DNA of 12,403 nt from NCBI GenBank assembly GCA_937934465.1, contig CALGZO010000102.1, forward strand, positions 1 through 12,403, given 5' to 3'. Positions 5,899-12,101 of the stretch are shown piece by piece. This DNA is from an uncultured Fimbriimonadales bacterium (lineage in GTDB: Bacteria > Armatimonadota > Fimbriimonadia > Fimbriimonadales > GBS-DC). The position numbers were made by a program, and so were the translations under genes. The notes under the pieces are model-generated. The model worked only from the letters and a program-made list of their open reading frames with translations. It ran no database searches and was not told where the DNA came from. Position 1 is the first letter of the stretch. Each line of letters opens with the position of its first letter.

Positions 5899-6609
5899 GA
5901 CGGTTCGTTCGGCGCGGCGTTCGCGCAGCAGCGCACGGATTTTCGCGCGGGACTCCTGTGCGATTTGATGCACCTCGTGCGGCTTCAACGAGAGCTTCTC
6001 AGCGGCTTGCTCCAGCGTGTGCACCTGCTCGCCTTGTAGCCCGTGCAGCAGGCGCAAAACAACGCGCTCGGCAGGCAGTAAGTCGTCCAACACGCGCTCG
6101 ATCTGTTTCGGGTGCAGCGGCATAAGGTCTTCGAAGGTCTGGATGAGGACTGTCTCCTCTTTACGGGCGCGGTGTTTCCACATGTGGGTGATAGCGTCGA
6201 TATCCGCATAGCCTACGGTTTCAGCGAAGTAGCCTTCCGCCCAGAAGTTGCGTTTCCCGATTTCGGCTACGAGGCGCGGGATACTCTCGAACAGGCGGTG
6301 CGCTGTGCCGCGCTTGATATTGCTGACGACATCGGCAAGGGCGTCTGTCGGCTTGAACCCCAAAATCAGATACACCTGATTGGGAATCACGCGATAGGCG
6401 GCGAGTTGATAGTCGTAGCTCGCGCAGATGTCGGTCAACGCTTGCGAGAAGAGCGCGGCGACTTCTGCGTCAAACAGGGGCTTCTTAGCGCGCGCGTAAA
6501 AAGCAATCACTGCGTACAATCGGTACGCACTGGAGCCTGTCGTGCGCAGTTTCTCGAACGGCGACCTTGCCGTGCGCTGTCGCGAACTATCCACCGGTTT
6601 CTTCGCCAT
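5884..6609 (-). CDS. Inactive IS200/RAYT-type transposase domain fused to a sigma-70 region-4-like domain
   Basis: From ATG 6609 the protein has 241 residues. Residues about 29-150 follow the IS200/IS605 (Y1) transposase fold: YRLYAVIAFYARAKKPLF, then A71-YRVIPNQVYLILGF, NIKRGTAHRLF and FWAEGYFAETVG in the family's order. But where active enzymes have the H-x-H nuclease pair (DHVHL), this has Q78-V-Y80, and where the catalytic Tyr is expected (about residue 143) it has Met-Trp. DNA cleavage is therefore unlikely. Residues about 177-229 (LLPAERVVLRLLHGLQGEQ, HTLEQAAEKLSL, HEVHQIAQESRAKIRALL) line up with sigma-70 region 4, including the helix-turn-helix. I infer a domesticated DNA-binding factor. 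A -10 box lies 30 nt upstream, with GGAGGG 5 nt before ATG 6609. Its stop overlaps the HIT start. Another reading is an ordinary decayed transposase with a chance tail, but the open frame and good signals argue against that. Confidence 0.8.
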   Translation of the reverse strand: MAKKPVDSSRQRTARSPFEKLRTTGSSAYRLYAVIAFYARAKKPLFDAEVAALFSQALTDICASYDYQLAAYRVIPNQVYLILGFKPTDALADVVSNIKRGTAHRLFESIPRLVAEIGKRNFWAEGYFAETVGYADIDAITHMWKHRARKEETVLIQTFEDLMPLHPKQIERVLDDLLPAERVVLRLLHGLQGEQVHTLEQAAEKLSLKPHEVHQIAQESRAKIRALLRERRAERTVGRFA

Positions 6610-6614
6610 GCAAG

Positions 6615-6645
6615 CCCTCCACTCAAGCGCGGTACTCGTAGTATA
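6615..6645 (-). promoter_or_regulatory. Promoter -10 box (TATACT) and Shine-Dalgarno site of the transposase-sigma fusion
   Basis: GGGGTATACT on the minus strand (TATACT at 6645-6640) lies in the 43-bp gap behind the dinG stop. It is followed by a leader of about 24-30 nt and GGAGGG (6620-6615), 5 nt before ATG 6609. This is a well-formed, dedicated expression unit and supports a working gene. Confidence 0.65.
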
Positions 6646-6652
6646 CCCCATC

Positions 6653-8755
6653 TCACACGATTTTGCCCTGTGTGTGTATCGCCAGTTGGTACCAGCGCGC
6701 GAGCGCGTCGAGGCTGTCGTAGATGGGGATGCCACGCGGCAAGTTGTTGAGAATCTCGCGTCCGTAGCTGCGCTCGCGCACGCGCGGGTCAAGAACCGCC
6801 ACAATACCGACATCACTGCTGCGTCGGATGAGCCGTCCGAAGCCCTGCCGCATCTGCTGTTTCACCATCGGCAGCGACCACGCACGGAAGGCGTCCTCGC
6901 CCTGCAGTTCGTACCGCGCCTGACGCGCACGCTGAAGAGGCGTGGTGGGCACTTCGAACGGGATGCGCGTCAGGATGAGGTTCACCAGCGTCTCGCCCGG
7001 CGCGTCGAACCCTGTCCAGAACGAGCGCACCCCGAACAGCACAGAATGCACATCCTCGCGGAACTGTTTGGACAGGTCGGCGGTCGCGCCGTCGCCCTGC
7101 ATCAGGATTCGGAACGGCAGCGGAGGCATGCGCTGGCGCACTTGCTGCATTTCTTGACGCGAGGCGAACAGCACCAACGCGCGCCCCTGAGTGAGCGTGA
7201 GCAGCTGCGTAATCTGCTCCGCCATGCGCTGGTAGTAAATCGACGCATCGGGCGCACGAGCGTTCGCAGGCGGCGCGGGAATAACGCCCGACGGCGGTAG
7301 ATACAGCGCGCACTGGCGACTGTAGTCAAAAACCTGGGGCAAAATGCACTGATGGGGCGTCTGCACCCCCAGCTGTTGCTCGAAAAATTGGAACTTGCCG
7401 TCCACAGTCAGCGTTGCGCTCATCAGCAGGCTCGGCTGACGGCTCCACAGATGCTCTTGTAGCCAGCCGCTCACAATCAGCGGCGCGTAGCACGCTTTCC
7501 AGCCGTTTGCTGTCGGCTCCACCCAGCACACGCCCTCGGAAGGCTCAATCAACTGCCCCAGACTCCGATAGATTTGTTCAAAGCCCACCCTGAACTGTTG
7601 GATTGTCGCCTCTGTCGCCTCACGCTCGCGTTCGGTAAGTTGTGACTTGTAGGTCTGGTAGGTCTGGTTCGTCTCGCGCAGGAGATTGCTAATCTCAGCT
7701 TGAAGCGATTGAGCCACTTGGACGACGAGGGGGTGCAGGTCGGGTCGGAACGCCGTGCGTAGGGCAGGCATGTCGGCGAGCTCGGCAGGCGCGACGCGCA
7801 CCGCTATCCCTGTGTCGAGAGTCTTGAGGAGATTAGCCGTATCGAGTGTGCTGCGACAGCGACCTGCGAACTCCTGCGCCAACTTCTGGAGCGACATCGT
7901 GAACCCCACTGCCGAATCTTGCGCTTGCAGGGTTTCGCTGACTTGGTTCACCATCGTGACGGCGTGGGCAATCAGCTTCTCCAGCAATGTTGCATCGATG
8001 GAGAACTCCAGCGCGCCCGTAGTGGCGTCGAGCATATCGTGCGCCTCGTCGATGATGAGAAAGTCGTATTCGCCCAGCAGCGAGGTACTGTCTTCGGTCG
8101 CCTCGCGCATCAAGGCGTCGGTTAGCACAAAGGCATGGTTCGTGATGACGATTCCAGCCTCCGCCGCGCGGCGACGCGCTTGATAGTAGAAGCAGTTTTG
8201 GTAGTAGGGACAGAATCTGGCGCGGCACGCGCTGGGCACAGCAATCTGCTCCCATACATCGCGCTTCCACGGTTGGGGAATCGCCTTCCGACGCAGGAAC
8301 TCCTCCAACTCGGCTTCCACGCCCTCTTGGGCTACGCTTGACCATTCGTGCAGAAACTTTGCCAGCTCGACAGGCGTTGCCTTCATTTTGTTGTTGCGTA
8401 TGATGTCCAAGCAGGCGTAGCGATTGCGCCCCATCGCCAGCGCGGCGCTCGGCGCGTTCGGGAACAGGCTCAGCGCGAACGGCAGGTCTTTGCGCCAGTA
8501 TTGCTCGGCTAACACATTCGTGTAGGTGCTAACTACGACGCGCCTCTTCTCGCTCAGGCTATAGGCGATAGCGGGCAGCAGCACAGCAAGGCTCTTGCCT
8601 ACCCCTGTCGGCGCTTCGATGAGTCCTGTGCTCTTGCCCTCCATGCGTTCACACACGAACCGCGCCATCTCGCGCTGTACGGGGCGCGGCTCGTAGCCCG
8701 GCGTCGCCTCCAATCGTCGGAAGGCGGCTTCAACAGCGTTCCACAAATTGCTCAT
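6653..8755 (-). CDS. dinG: DinG/XPD-type superfamily 2 iron-sulfur helicase
   Basis: From ATG 8755 the protein has 700 residues, the length of DinG/YoaA helicases without an exonuclease domain. It shows Walker A EAPTGVGKS at 47-55, four Cys positioned as 4Fe-4S ligands (C115, C177, C182, C188), NHAF at 206-209 and the DEAH box D236-EAH. The second motor domain follows with SATLT, a motif V region (RSFWTGFDAPG) and QGFGRLIR as motif VI. It should be an ATP-dependent 5'-3' DNA helicase acting on damaged or structured DNA, R-loops or G-quadruplexes. The reading frame stays open to 9349, but everything before MSNLWNAVEAAF is low-complexity and crosses a repeat. An in-frame ATG at 8821, adding 22 residues, is a weaker alternative. 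A TTTACT box 9 nt before 8755 favours this start. Confidence 0.95.
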   Translation of the reverse strand: MSNLWNAVEAAFRRLEATPGYEPRPVQREMARFVCERMEGKSTGLIEAPTGVGKSLAVLLPAIAYSLSEKRRVVVSTYTNVLAEQYWRKDLPFALSLFPNAPSAALAMGRNRYACLDIIRNNKMKATPVELAKFLHEWSSVAQEGVEAELEEFLRRKAIPQPWKRDVWEQIAVPSACRARFCPYYQNCFYYQARRRAAEAGIVITNHAFVLTDALMREATEDSTSLLGEYDFLIIDEAHDMLDATTGALEFSIDATLLEKLIAHAVTMVNQVSETLQAQDSAVGFTMSLQKLAQEFAGRCRSTLDTANLLKTLDTGIAVRVAPAELADMPALRTAFRPDLHPLVVQVAQSLQAEISNLLRETNQTYQTYKSQLTEREREATEATIQQFRVGFEQIYRSLGQLIEPSEGVCWVEPTANGWKACYAPLIVSGWLQEHLWSRQPSLLMSATLTVDGKFQFFEQQLGVQTPHQCILPQVFDYSRQCALYLPPSGVIPAPPANARAPDASIYYQRMAEQITQLLTLTQGRALVLFASRQEMQQVRQRMPPLPFRILMQGDGATADLSKQFREDVHSVLFGVRSFWTGFDAPGETLVNLILTRIPFEVPTTPLQRARQARYELQGEDAFRAWSLPMVKQQMRQGFGRLIRRSSDVGIVAVLDPRVRERSYGREILNNLPRGIPIYDSLDALARWYQLAIHTQGKIV

Positions 8756-8764
8756 AACGCAAAG

Positions 8765-8780
8765 AGTAAAGATGATACCC
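8765..8780 (-). promoter_or_regulatory. Candidate -10 boxes of dinG
   Basis: Two overlapping possibilities exist on the minus strand: GGGTATCAT (8780-8772) and TTTACT (8770-8765). The second lies exactly 9 nt before ATG 8755, the same spacing as in the dehydrogenase and MerR genes. No Shine-Dalgarno sequence is visible. A further TATAAT at 8825-8820 could drive a longer transcript. Confidence 0.4.
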
Positions 8781-8888
8781 GATGGACACGGACAAATCCC
8801 CCTTGCCGTATCTTCCCTCATTATATACCTTCCCGAAAGGGCGCTGGTTCTGAGTACACCAAATGCCCCGTATGCTATACCGTCAGTT

Positions 8889-8914
8889 GGTTCCCCCTGC
8901 TTGCAGGGGGAACC
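8889..8914. repeat. Perfect inverted repeat, REP-like palindrome
   Basis: GGTTCCCCCTGC (8889-8900) is repeated inverted as GCAGGGGGAACC (8903-8914) around a 2-nt loop. It is immediately followed by AAAGGAGGGGG and, at about 8939-8968, by a second imperfect CCTTTCCCCCAC / GGGTGAGGGG arm pair. Clusters like this are typical of dispersed intergenic palindromic repeats in GC-rich bacteria. No T-run follows on either strand, so it is not a standard terminator. Confidence 0.7.
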
Positions 8915-9369
8915 TAAAGGAGGGGGTTCAAAGCACACGCCTTTCCCCCACGATGCGGGTGAGGGGCTGGGATTGTCGCCTCCTCCAGCGTTATCCCCTG
9001 CCGTACCAGCCAGGTCAAGAGTTGATGCCAGCGTTCGTCGGGGATGGTGTGCATACCATAGACCAGCGTACTCACAGCGGGCACGCACAGTTGGGAAGTT
9101 TCTCAGGGGCGCAGGCGTAGGTGAAACGAGGCGCGGTCGCGGACTTGGAGGGGGGCAAAGGTGAGGATGAGGGTTTTGGGGTGTAGATGGGCGGGCGTCC
9201 GCGCGTTTTGGGCGCGGGATGGAGTTGGCAGAAGGTTTGGGGATGCGTAGGATGGTTTGTACTGGCAAAGGGTCGCGAGCGTGGTTTGAGGGATAGGACA
9301 GCGTTTTGTGCGACGGCGTGTCATAGGGGAAGGTACTCTCTGCCCCCACGATTTTCCTAACACCCTCAT
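8914..9369 (-). pseudogene. Possible broken gene, unrecognised
   Basis: On the minus strand a frame opens at ATG 9369, 10 nt after the phosphorylase stop, and runs 88 codons to a TGA at 9103-9105. The same frame then stays open for another 62 codons to a TAG at 8914-8916. The joined product would be about 150 residues. The stretch just after the TGA reads convincingly like protein (LVYGMHTIPDERWHQLLTWL), as does the part before it (PKTLILTFAPLQVRDRASF). The last 20 or so codons run into the repeat cluster and look non-coding. This may be the third gene of the MerR-phosphorylase unit, inactivated by a stop and by repeat insertion. I do not recognise the family, and chance openness in GC-rich DNA is a real alternative. 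Confidence 0.3.
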
Positions 9370-9379
9370 CGCACTATAC

Positions 9380-10105
9380 TTACAGAGGTGTGGCGCGCAG
9401 GATACGCAGCGTTTGCGCGAACAGGTCGGCGAGGGTCTCGGTCGCGCCCTGCATCACTTCCGTGACCTCTTCGTGGGTGAGGGGGTGCGCGCTCAGTCCT
9501 GCGCCGAGATTGGTGACGACAGCTACGGCGGCGTAGTGGATGCCTGCCTCACGACACAAGATTGCCTCAGGCGCGACGGTCATGCCTATCACATCGCCGC
9601 CCAGCATGCGGAACATGCGTATCTCGGCGGGGGTTTCGTAGCGGGGTCCGGGCGCGCACACATACACGCCTTCGGGCTGCACGGGAATCTGCAGGCGTTG
9701 CGCCGCTTGGAGCAGCGCGTCGCGTAGCATCGGTGAGAACGGCGCAGTGAAATCGGTATGCACCACCTCGTCGTGGTAGAGTGTGTTCACCTCGCGCATA
9801 AAGTCCAGAAAATCGCTTAGGATAATTAGCGCGCCGGGTTCCCAATCGGTGCGCAGTGAGCCGACGGCGGCAGTCGCTAACACGGCTTGCACGCCCTGCT
9901 CTTTGAGTAGGCGCACATGCCGCTCGTGCGGGATGCGGTGGGGCGGCGTTTTGTGTCCTTTGGAGTGGCGAGGCAGGAGGAGCGCAGGCTCGCCGCCCAG
10001 ACGCCCCTCATACAGATACACGCCCTCTGGATGGGCATGCTCTGCGACGAGCGTCCAGTGCGGCAGGCTCTGCACTCCTGTACCGCCGATAATCGCGATT
10101 TTCAT
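9380..10105 (-). CDS. Nucleoside phosphorylase, MTAP/MTIP/PNP family (probably 6-oxopurine type)
   Basis: This 241-residue protein belongs to the trimeric PNP/methylthioadenosine phosphorylase family, which splits purine nucleosides with phosphate. Visible are the phosphate-binding GGTG at 7-10 and PRHSKGHK at 45-52, TAAVGSL at 78-84, GPRYETPAEI at 153-162 and GMTVAPEAILCREAG at 174-188. Genuine methylthioadenosine phosphorylases carry an Asp in the late base-binding loop (TDYD), whereas this has Asn199 (VVTNLGAG), the residue that selects 6-oxopurines in PNP and methylthioinosine phosphorylase. The substrate is therefore more likely inosine/guanosine or 5'-methylthioinosine than methylthioadenosine. 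The length matches bacterial methylthioinosine phosphorylases. It follows the MerR-like gene after 6 nt, with no Shine-Dalgarno site, so it is co-transcribed and probably translated by coupling. Confidence 0.9.
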   Translation of the reverse strand: MKIAIIGGTGVQSLPHWTLVAEHAHPEGVYLYEGRLGGEPALLLPRHSKGHKTPPHRIPHERHVRLLKEQGVQAVLATAAVGSLRTDWEPGALIILSDFLDFMREVNTLYHDEVVHTDFTAPFSPMLRDALLQAAQRLQIPVQPEGVYVCAPGPRYETPAEIRMFRMLGGDVIGMTVAPEAILCREAGIHYAAVAVVTNLGAGLSAHPLTHEEVTEVMQGATETLADLFAQTLRILRATPL

Positions 10106-10111
10106 GCGAGA

Positions 10112-10786
10112 TCAGCGGCTGCGCGTTCGCGTTTTGGCGGTAGTGGATTTCTCCGCCTTCGTTTCACCATCGTTATGCTCGTGGTAGGCTTTCTGCAAGC
10201 TCAGGCGCACCATGTCCGCGATGCGATTAATCTCCGTGATGTTGGCTTGGCGTGCGGCGTTCGGATCAACCGTCAGCACTGCCCACGGCGCCAGCACGAA
10301 CTGGTGCGTCTCACTCGGTTGTGGATACGGGCTATCAGATGGACGCGCAGCAGGCGCATAGACTACCGCCGTCTCAGCAATCAGCGCTTTCGCCGCCTCG
10401 CCCATCTGCTTGGCGAGGGTAGCGTCGGAGCGCTGCTCCAGCACCGATGCGATGAGTTGCTCTAACTCCGTATCCGTTTTGCCGTCGATCATGCGTCGCA
10501 CGGCGCGCAGCGGAATATACTGCGCTTGGAGCGTTTTGAGTGTGACTAACTGTAGCAAGTGATGGTACTCGTACAGCACCCGATTTCCCCGACGACGCGT
10601 CGGCGGGTCAATCAGGCGATGCGCCGTGTAGAACCGCACGGTGCGCACATCAGGAAAGGGCACCACTTTATAGCGCGGTTGAATCGGCGCCCACTGCTCC
10701 AGTAGGCTATTCGCCACAGCCACAAGCTCCTCGATGGTGAAACCCTCTTGCTCCCGATACTGCTTGAGTGACTCGATGGGTTTCAT
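10112..10786 (-). CDS. MerR-like transcriptional regulator with an enlarged DNA-binding head
   Basis: From ATG 10786 the protein has 224 residues. F16-TIEELVAVAN resembles the first helix of a MerR winged helix-turn-helix, and D46-VRTVRFYTAHRLIDPP its recognition helix and wing entry. G67-NRVLYEYHHLLQLVTLKTLQ and IPLRAVRRMI match the rest of the MerR head. Between the two first helices there are about 18 extra residues (SLLEQWAPIQPRYKVVPFP) where normal MerR proteins have two or three. The C-terminal half (about 120-224) has no recognisable effector motif and ends in a Lys/Arg/Thr-rich tail. It precedes the phosphorylase gene by 6 nt and probably controls that unit, perhaps itself included. 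The start is preferred over 10825 because a TATACT box lies exactly 9 nt upstream and overlaps the longer frame. Confidence 0.8.
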   Translation of the reverse strand: MKPIESLKQYREQEGFTIEELVAVANSLLEQWAPIQPRYKVVPFPDVRTVRFYTAHRLIDPPTRRRGNRVLYEYHHLLQLVTLKTLQAQYIPLRAVRRMIDGKTDTELEQLIASVLEQRSDATLAKQMGEAAKALIAETAVVYAPAARPSDSPYPQPSETHQFVLAPWAVLTVDPNAARQANITEINRIADMVRLSLQKAYHEHNDGETKAEKSTTAKTRTRSR

Positions 10787-10795
10787 AGTACGCAG

Positions 10796-10801
10796 AGTAT
10801 A
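10796..10801 (-). promoter_or_regulatory. -10 box of the merR-phosphorylase unit, leaderless type
   Basis: GGGGTATACTCTGC on the minus strand, with TATACT at 10801-10796, lies 9 nt before ATG 10786; no Shine-Dalgarno site is present. A TTGCAT about 18 bp upstream could be a weak -35. Twelve bases (10792-10803) are identical to the dehydrogenase promoter at 266-277. Confidence 0.6.
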
Positions 10802-10862
10802 CCCCATGCTGACTCGTGAATGCAAGGTTTTGTGGCACTATCTTTGTAAGTTATCTTATACT

Positions 10863-10887
10863 GCGATGCACACTCGGTGTGCATCGC
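10863..10887. repeat. Perfect 11-bp inverted repeat with 3-nt loop
   Basis: GCGATGCACAC (10863-10873) and GTGTGCATCGC (10877-10887) flank TCG. It lies 50 nt after the stop of the dockerin-like gene and about 75 bp upstream of the merR start. It could be that gene's transcription terminator, although no U-run follows on the minus strand, or an operator for a dimeric regulator. Confidence 0.65.
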
Positions 10888-10936
10888 TGTCGCGTCTGCT
10901 GTCGGCAAGGTCGCGGCGACCGAATACGCTTAGAAC

Positions 10937-11956
10937 CTACTCGCAACCTGCGCCGAAGTTGAATAACACAATCAACAGGTCAGCGTCGTCCACGATGTTG
11001 TCGCCATTCAAATCGGCGCGCCCGCTCCCGCCAAACTGGAACAGCGCCTCCAGTAAATCGGCGTCGTCCACACAGCGGTCGCGGTTCACATCGCCAGGCA
11101 GAATTTCGTAGAGCTCGATGTAGTGGTAGTTGCCCTGTCCGAGAATGGTCTGTACAGTGTTAGCAGGGTTAGGCGCGTTCGGGTCGAACACCTTCACGCC
11201 TGCCGAATCTGTGAACAGAATTAGCCCATTCTCCAGCTCGTATGCGCCTCGCGGTCCTGAACTCACAGCATAGTAGGCAACCTGATTGCCCGCTGCATCA
11301 AACTCGTAAATCCCTGCAGGCGAGCCAAATCCTGCCACCAGTAGATTGCCGTTCGAGCGACGGCGCGTAATCTGCTGTGGGAAACGGATGGTTGTGCCGC
11401 CCCACTGCCCCAGCAACGCGCCGCTGAGGTCGAACCGCCGTATCAGGGTATTGGCGTTCGAGTTGCTCACCAGCATGTCGTTCTCACGGAAATAGATGGC
11501 GAAGGGGCTGTTCAGCTGGCTCGCGCTGATAAAAGTTTCCTGACCTGTGCCGTCCAGATTGAAACGCTGGATGGTGTTCTGAAGCGCTCCAGAAGCCACC
11601 GTCACATAGAGTTTACCGTCGCGGATGGCAATCCCGCGAATGTTGTCGATCTGGTTGTTCTGTAAATCCGCAATGGTGCGAATGTAGTTGCCGAACCCAT
11701 CGAACTCGTGGACGGCGTCTTTGAGCTGGTCAGCGACCATGATAGTGCCGCGCGGCGTCGGCAAGGCGTGTTTGGGCGAGTCGAACAGCTGGGTATTCGT
11801 CGGGATAAAGTTCGCATTGATCACGCTACCGTCTACAGGGCTGAGTGCGCACACGCGGTCGTTCGTCCAGTCGGGGATTAGCAGGAACGATTGTTGACTG
11901 TAGCCTGCTCCTATAAGCATACAGCTCAGCGCCAAGTAAAACACGAATCGGTTCAT
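10937..11956 (-). CDS. Secreted beta-propeller protein with C-terminal dockerin-like domain
   Basis: This 339-residue protein begins with a signal peptide (MNRFVFYLALSCMLIGAGYS, probable cleavage near residue 20). Residues about 25-285 contain repeated units of the type 'I.RF.LDGTG', 'IYEFDAAGNQ', 'VHEFDGFGNYIRTI', 'IRRFDLSGALLGQW', as in NHL/SMP-30-like beta-propellers. Residues about 288-337 hold two calcium-loop repeats, D-V-N-R-D...VDDADLLEALFQFG and D-L-N-G-D...VDDADLLIVLFNFG, separated by GGSGRA. This pair is dockerin type I-like. In Armatimonadota and Planctomycetes such ends are common on secreted proteins and need not imply a cellulosome. No cohesin is in the window. A TATAAT box lies 20 nt before the ATG with GGAGG in between. 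The function and ligand are unknown. Confidence 0.88.
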   Translation of the reverse strand: MNRFVFYLALSCMLIGAGYSQQSFLLIPDWTNDRVCALSPVDGSVINANFIPTNTQLFDSPKHALPTPRGTIMVADQLKDAVHEFDGFGNYIRTIADLQNNQIDNIRGIAIRDGKLYVTVASGALQNTIQRFNLDGTGQETFISASQLNSPFAIYFRENDMLVSNSNANTLIRRFDLSGALLGQWGGTTIRFPQQITRRRSNGNLLVAGFGSPAGIYEFDAAGNQVAYYAVSSGPRGAYELENGLILFTDSAGVKVFDPNAPNPANTVQTILGQGNYHYIELYEILPGDVNRDRCVDDADLLEALFQFGGSGRADLNGDNIVDDADLLIVLFNFGAGCE

Positions 11957-11965
11957 CCTTTCATG

Positions 11966-11982
11966 CCTCCACCATGATTATA
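11966..11982 (-). promoter_or_regulatory. Promoter -10 (TATAAT) and Shine-Dalgarno site of the beta-propeller gene
   Basis: TATAAT at 11982-11977 is followed by a 20-nt leader carrying GGAGG (11970-11966), 9 nt before ATG 11956. Here a leader and ribosome site are present, unlike the leaderless genes. Confidence 0.6.
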
Positions 11983-12090
11983 GCCCAACTTGCTGAAAGT
12001 CGGAATGACTTGGTGGTTGACCTCTCAGTTTGCGCCGAAAAGGAGGGTGTCGGTATTCCTGAACGGGCGCTCTGAACTGCCGCTTAGGGT

Positions 12091-12096
12091 TTAACT
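12091..12096 (+). promoter_or_regulatory. Weak -10-like box of the VOC gene
   Basis: GGGTTTAACT ends 5 nt before ATG 12102, resembling the GGGTATACT boxes elsewhere with two changes. There is no Shine-Dalgarno site, so this may be another leaderless gene. Confidence 0.35.
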
Positions 12097-12101
12097 TAAG
12101 C

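Larger units (their letters stand above)
8756..9379. other. Gene-poor gap between dinG and the phosphorylase gene
   Basis: These 624 bp contain the dinG promoter candidates (8765-8825), a repeat cluster (about 8889-8970) and a broken minus-strand reading frame (about 8914-9369). I recognise no intact gene, RNA or transposon end. The part at 9110-9300 is skewed: G-rich on the plus strand, C-rich on the minus strand. Confidence 0.6.

Noticed and set aside
5884..6609. Ordinary mobile insertion sequence
   Set aside because: No terminal hairpins or duplicated target bounds were seen, the catalytic residues are missing and the gene is coupled to HIT, so it is not an active element.
9103..9105. TGA as a possible selenocysteine or readthrough codon
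   Set aside because: No nearby hairpin suited to a bacterial SECIS element and no known selenoprotein context; a nonsense mutation or non-coding DNA is simpler.
8756..9349. N-terminal extension of dinG by 198 codons
   Set aside because: The extension is Pro/Ser-rich, runs through the palindromic repeats and precedes the conserved helicase N-terminus; the ATG at 8755 has a fitting promoter.
10937..11956. Cellulosome component
   Set aside because: Dockerin-like ends occur widely on secreted proteins in this kind of bacterium; no cohesin, scaffoldin or glycosidase is present here.
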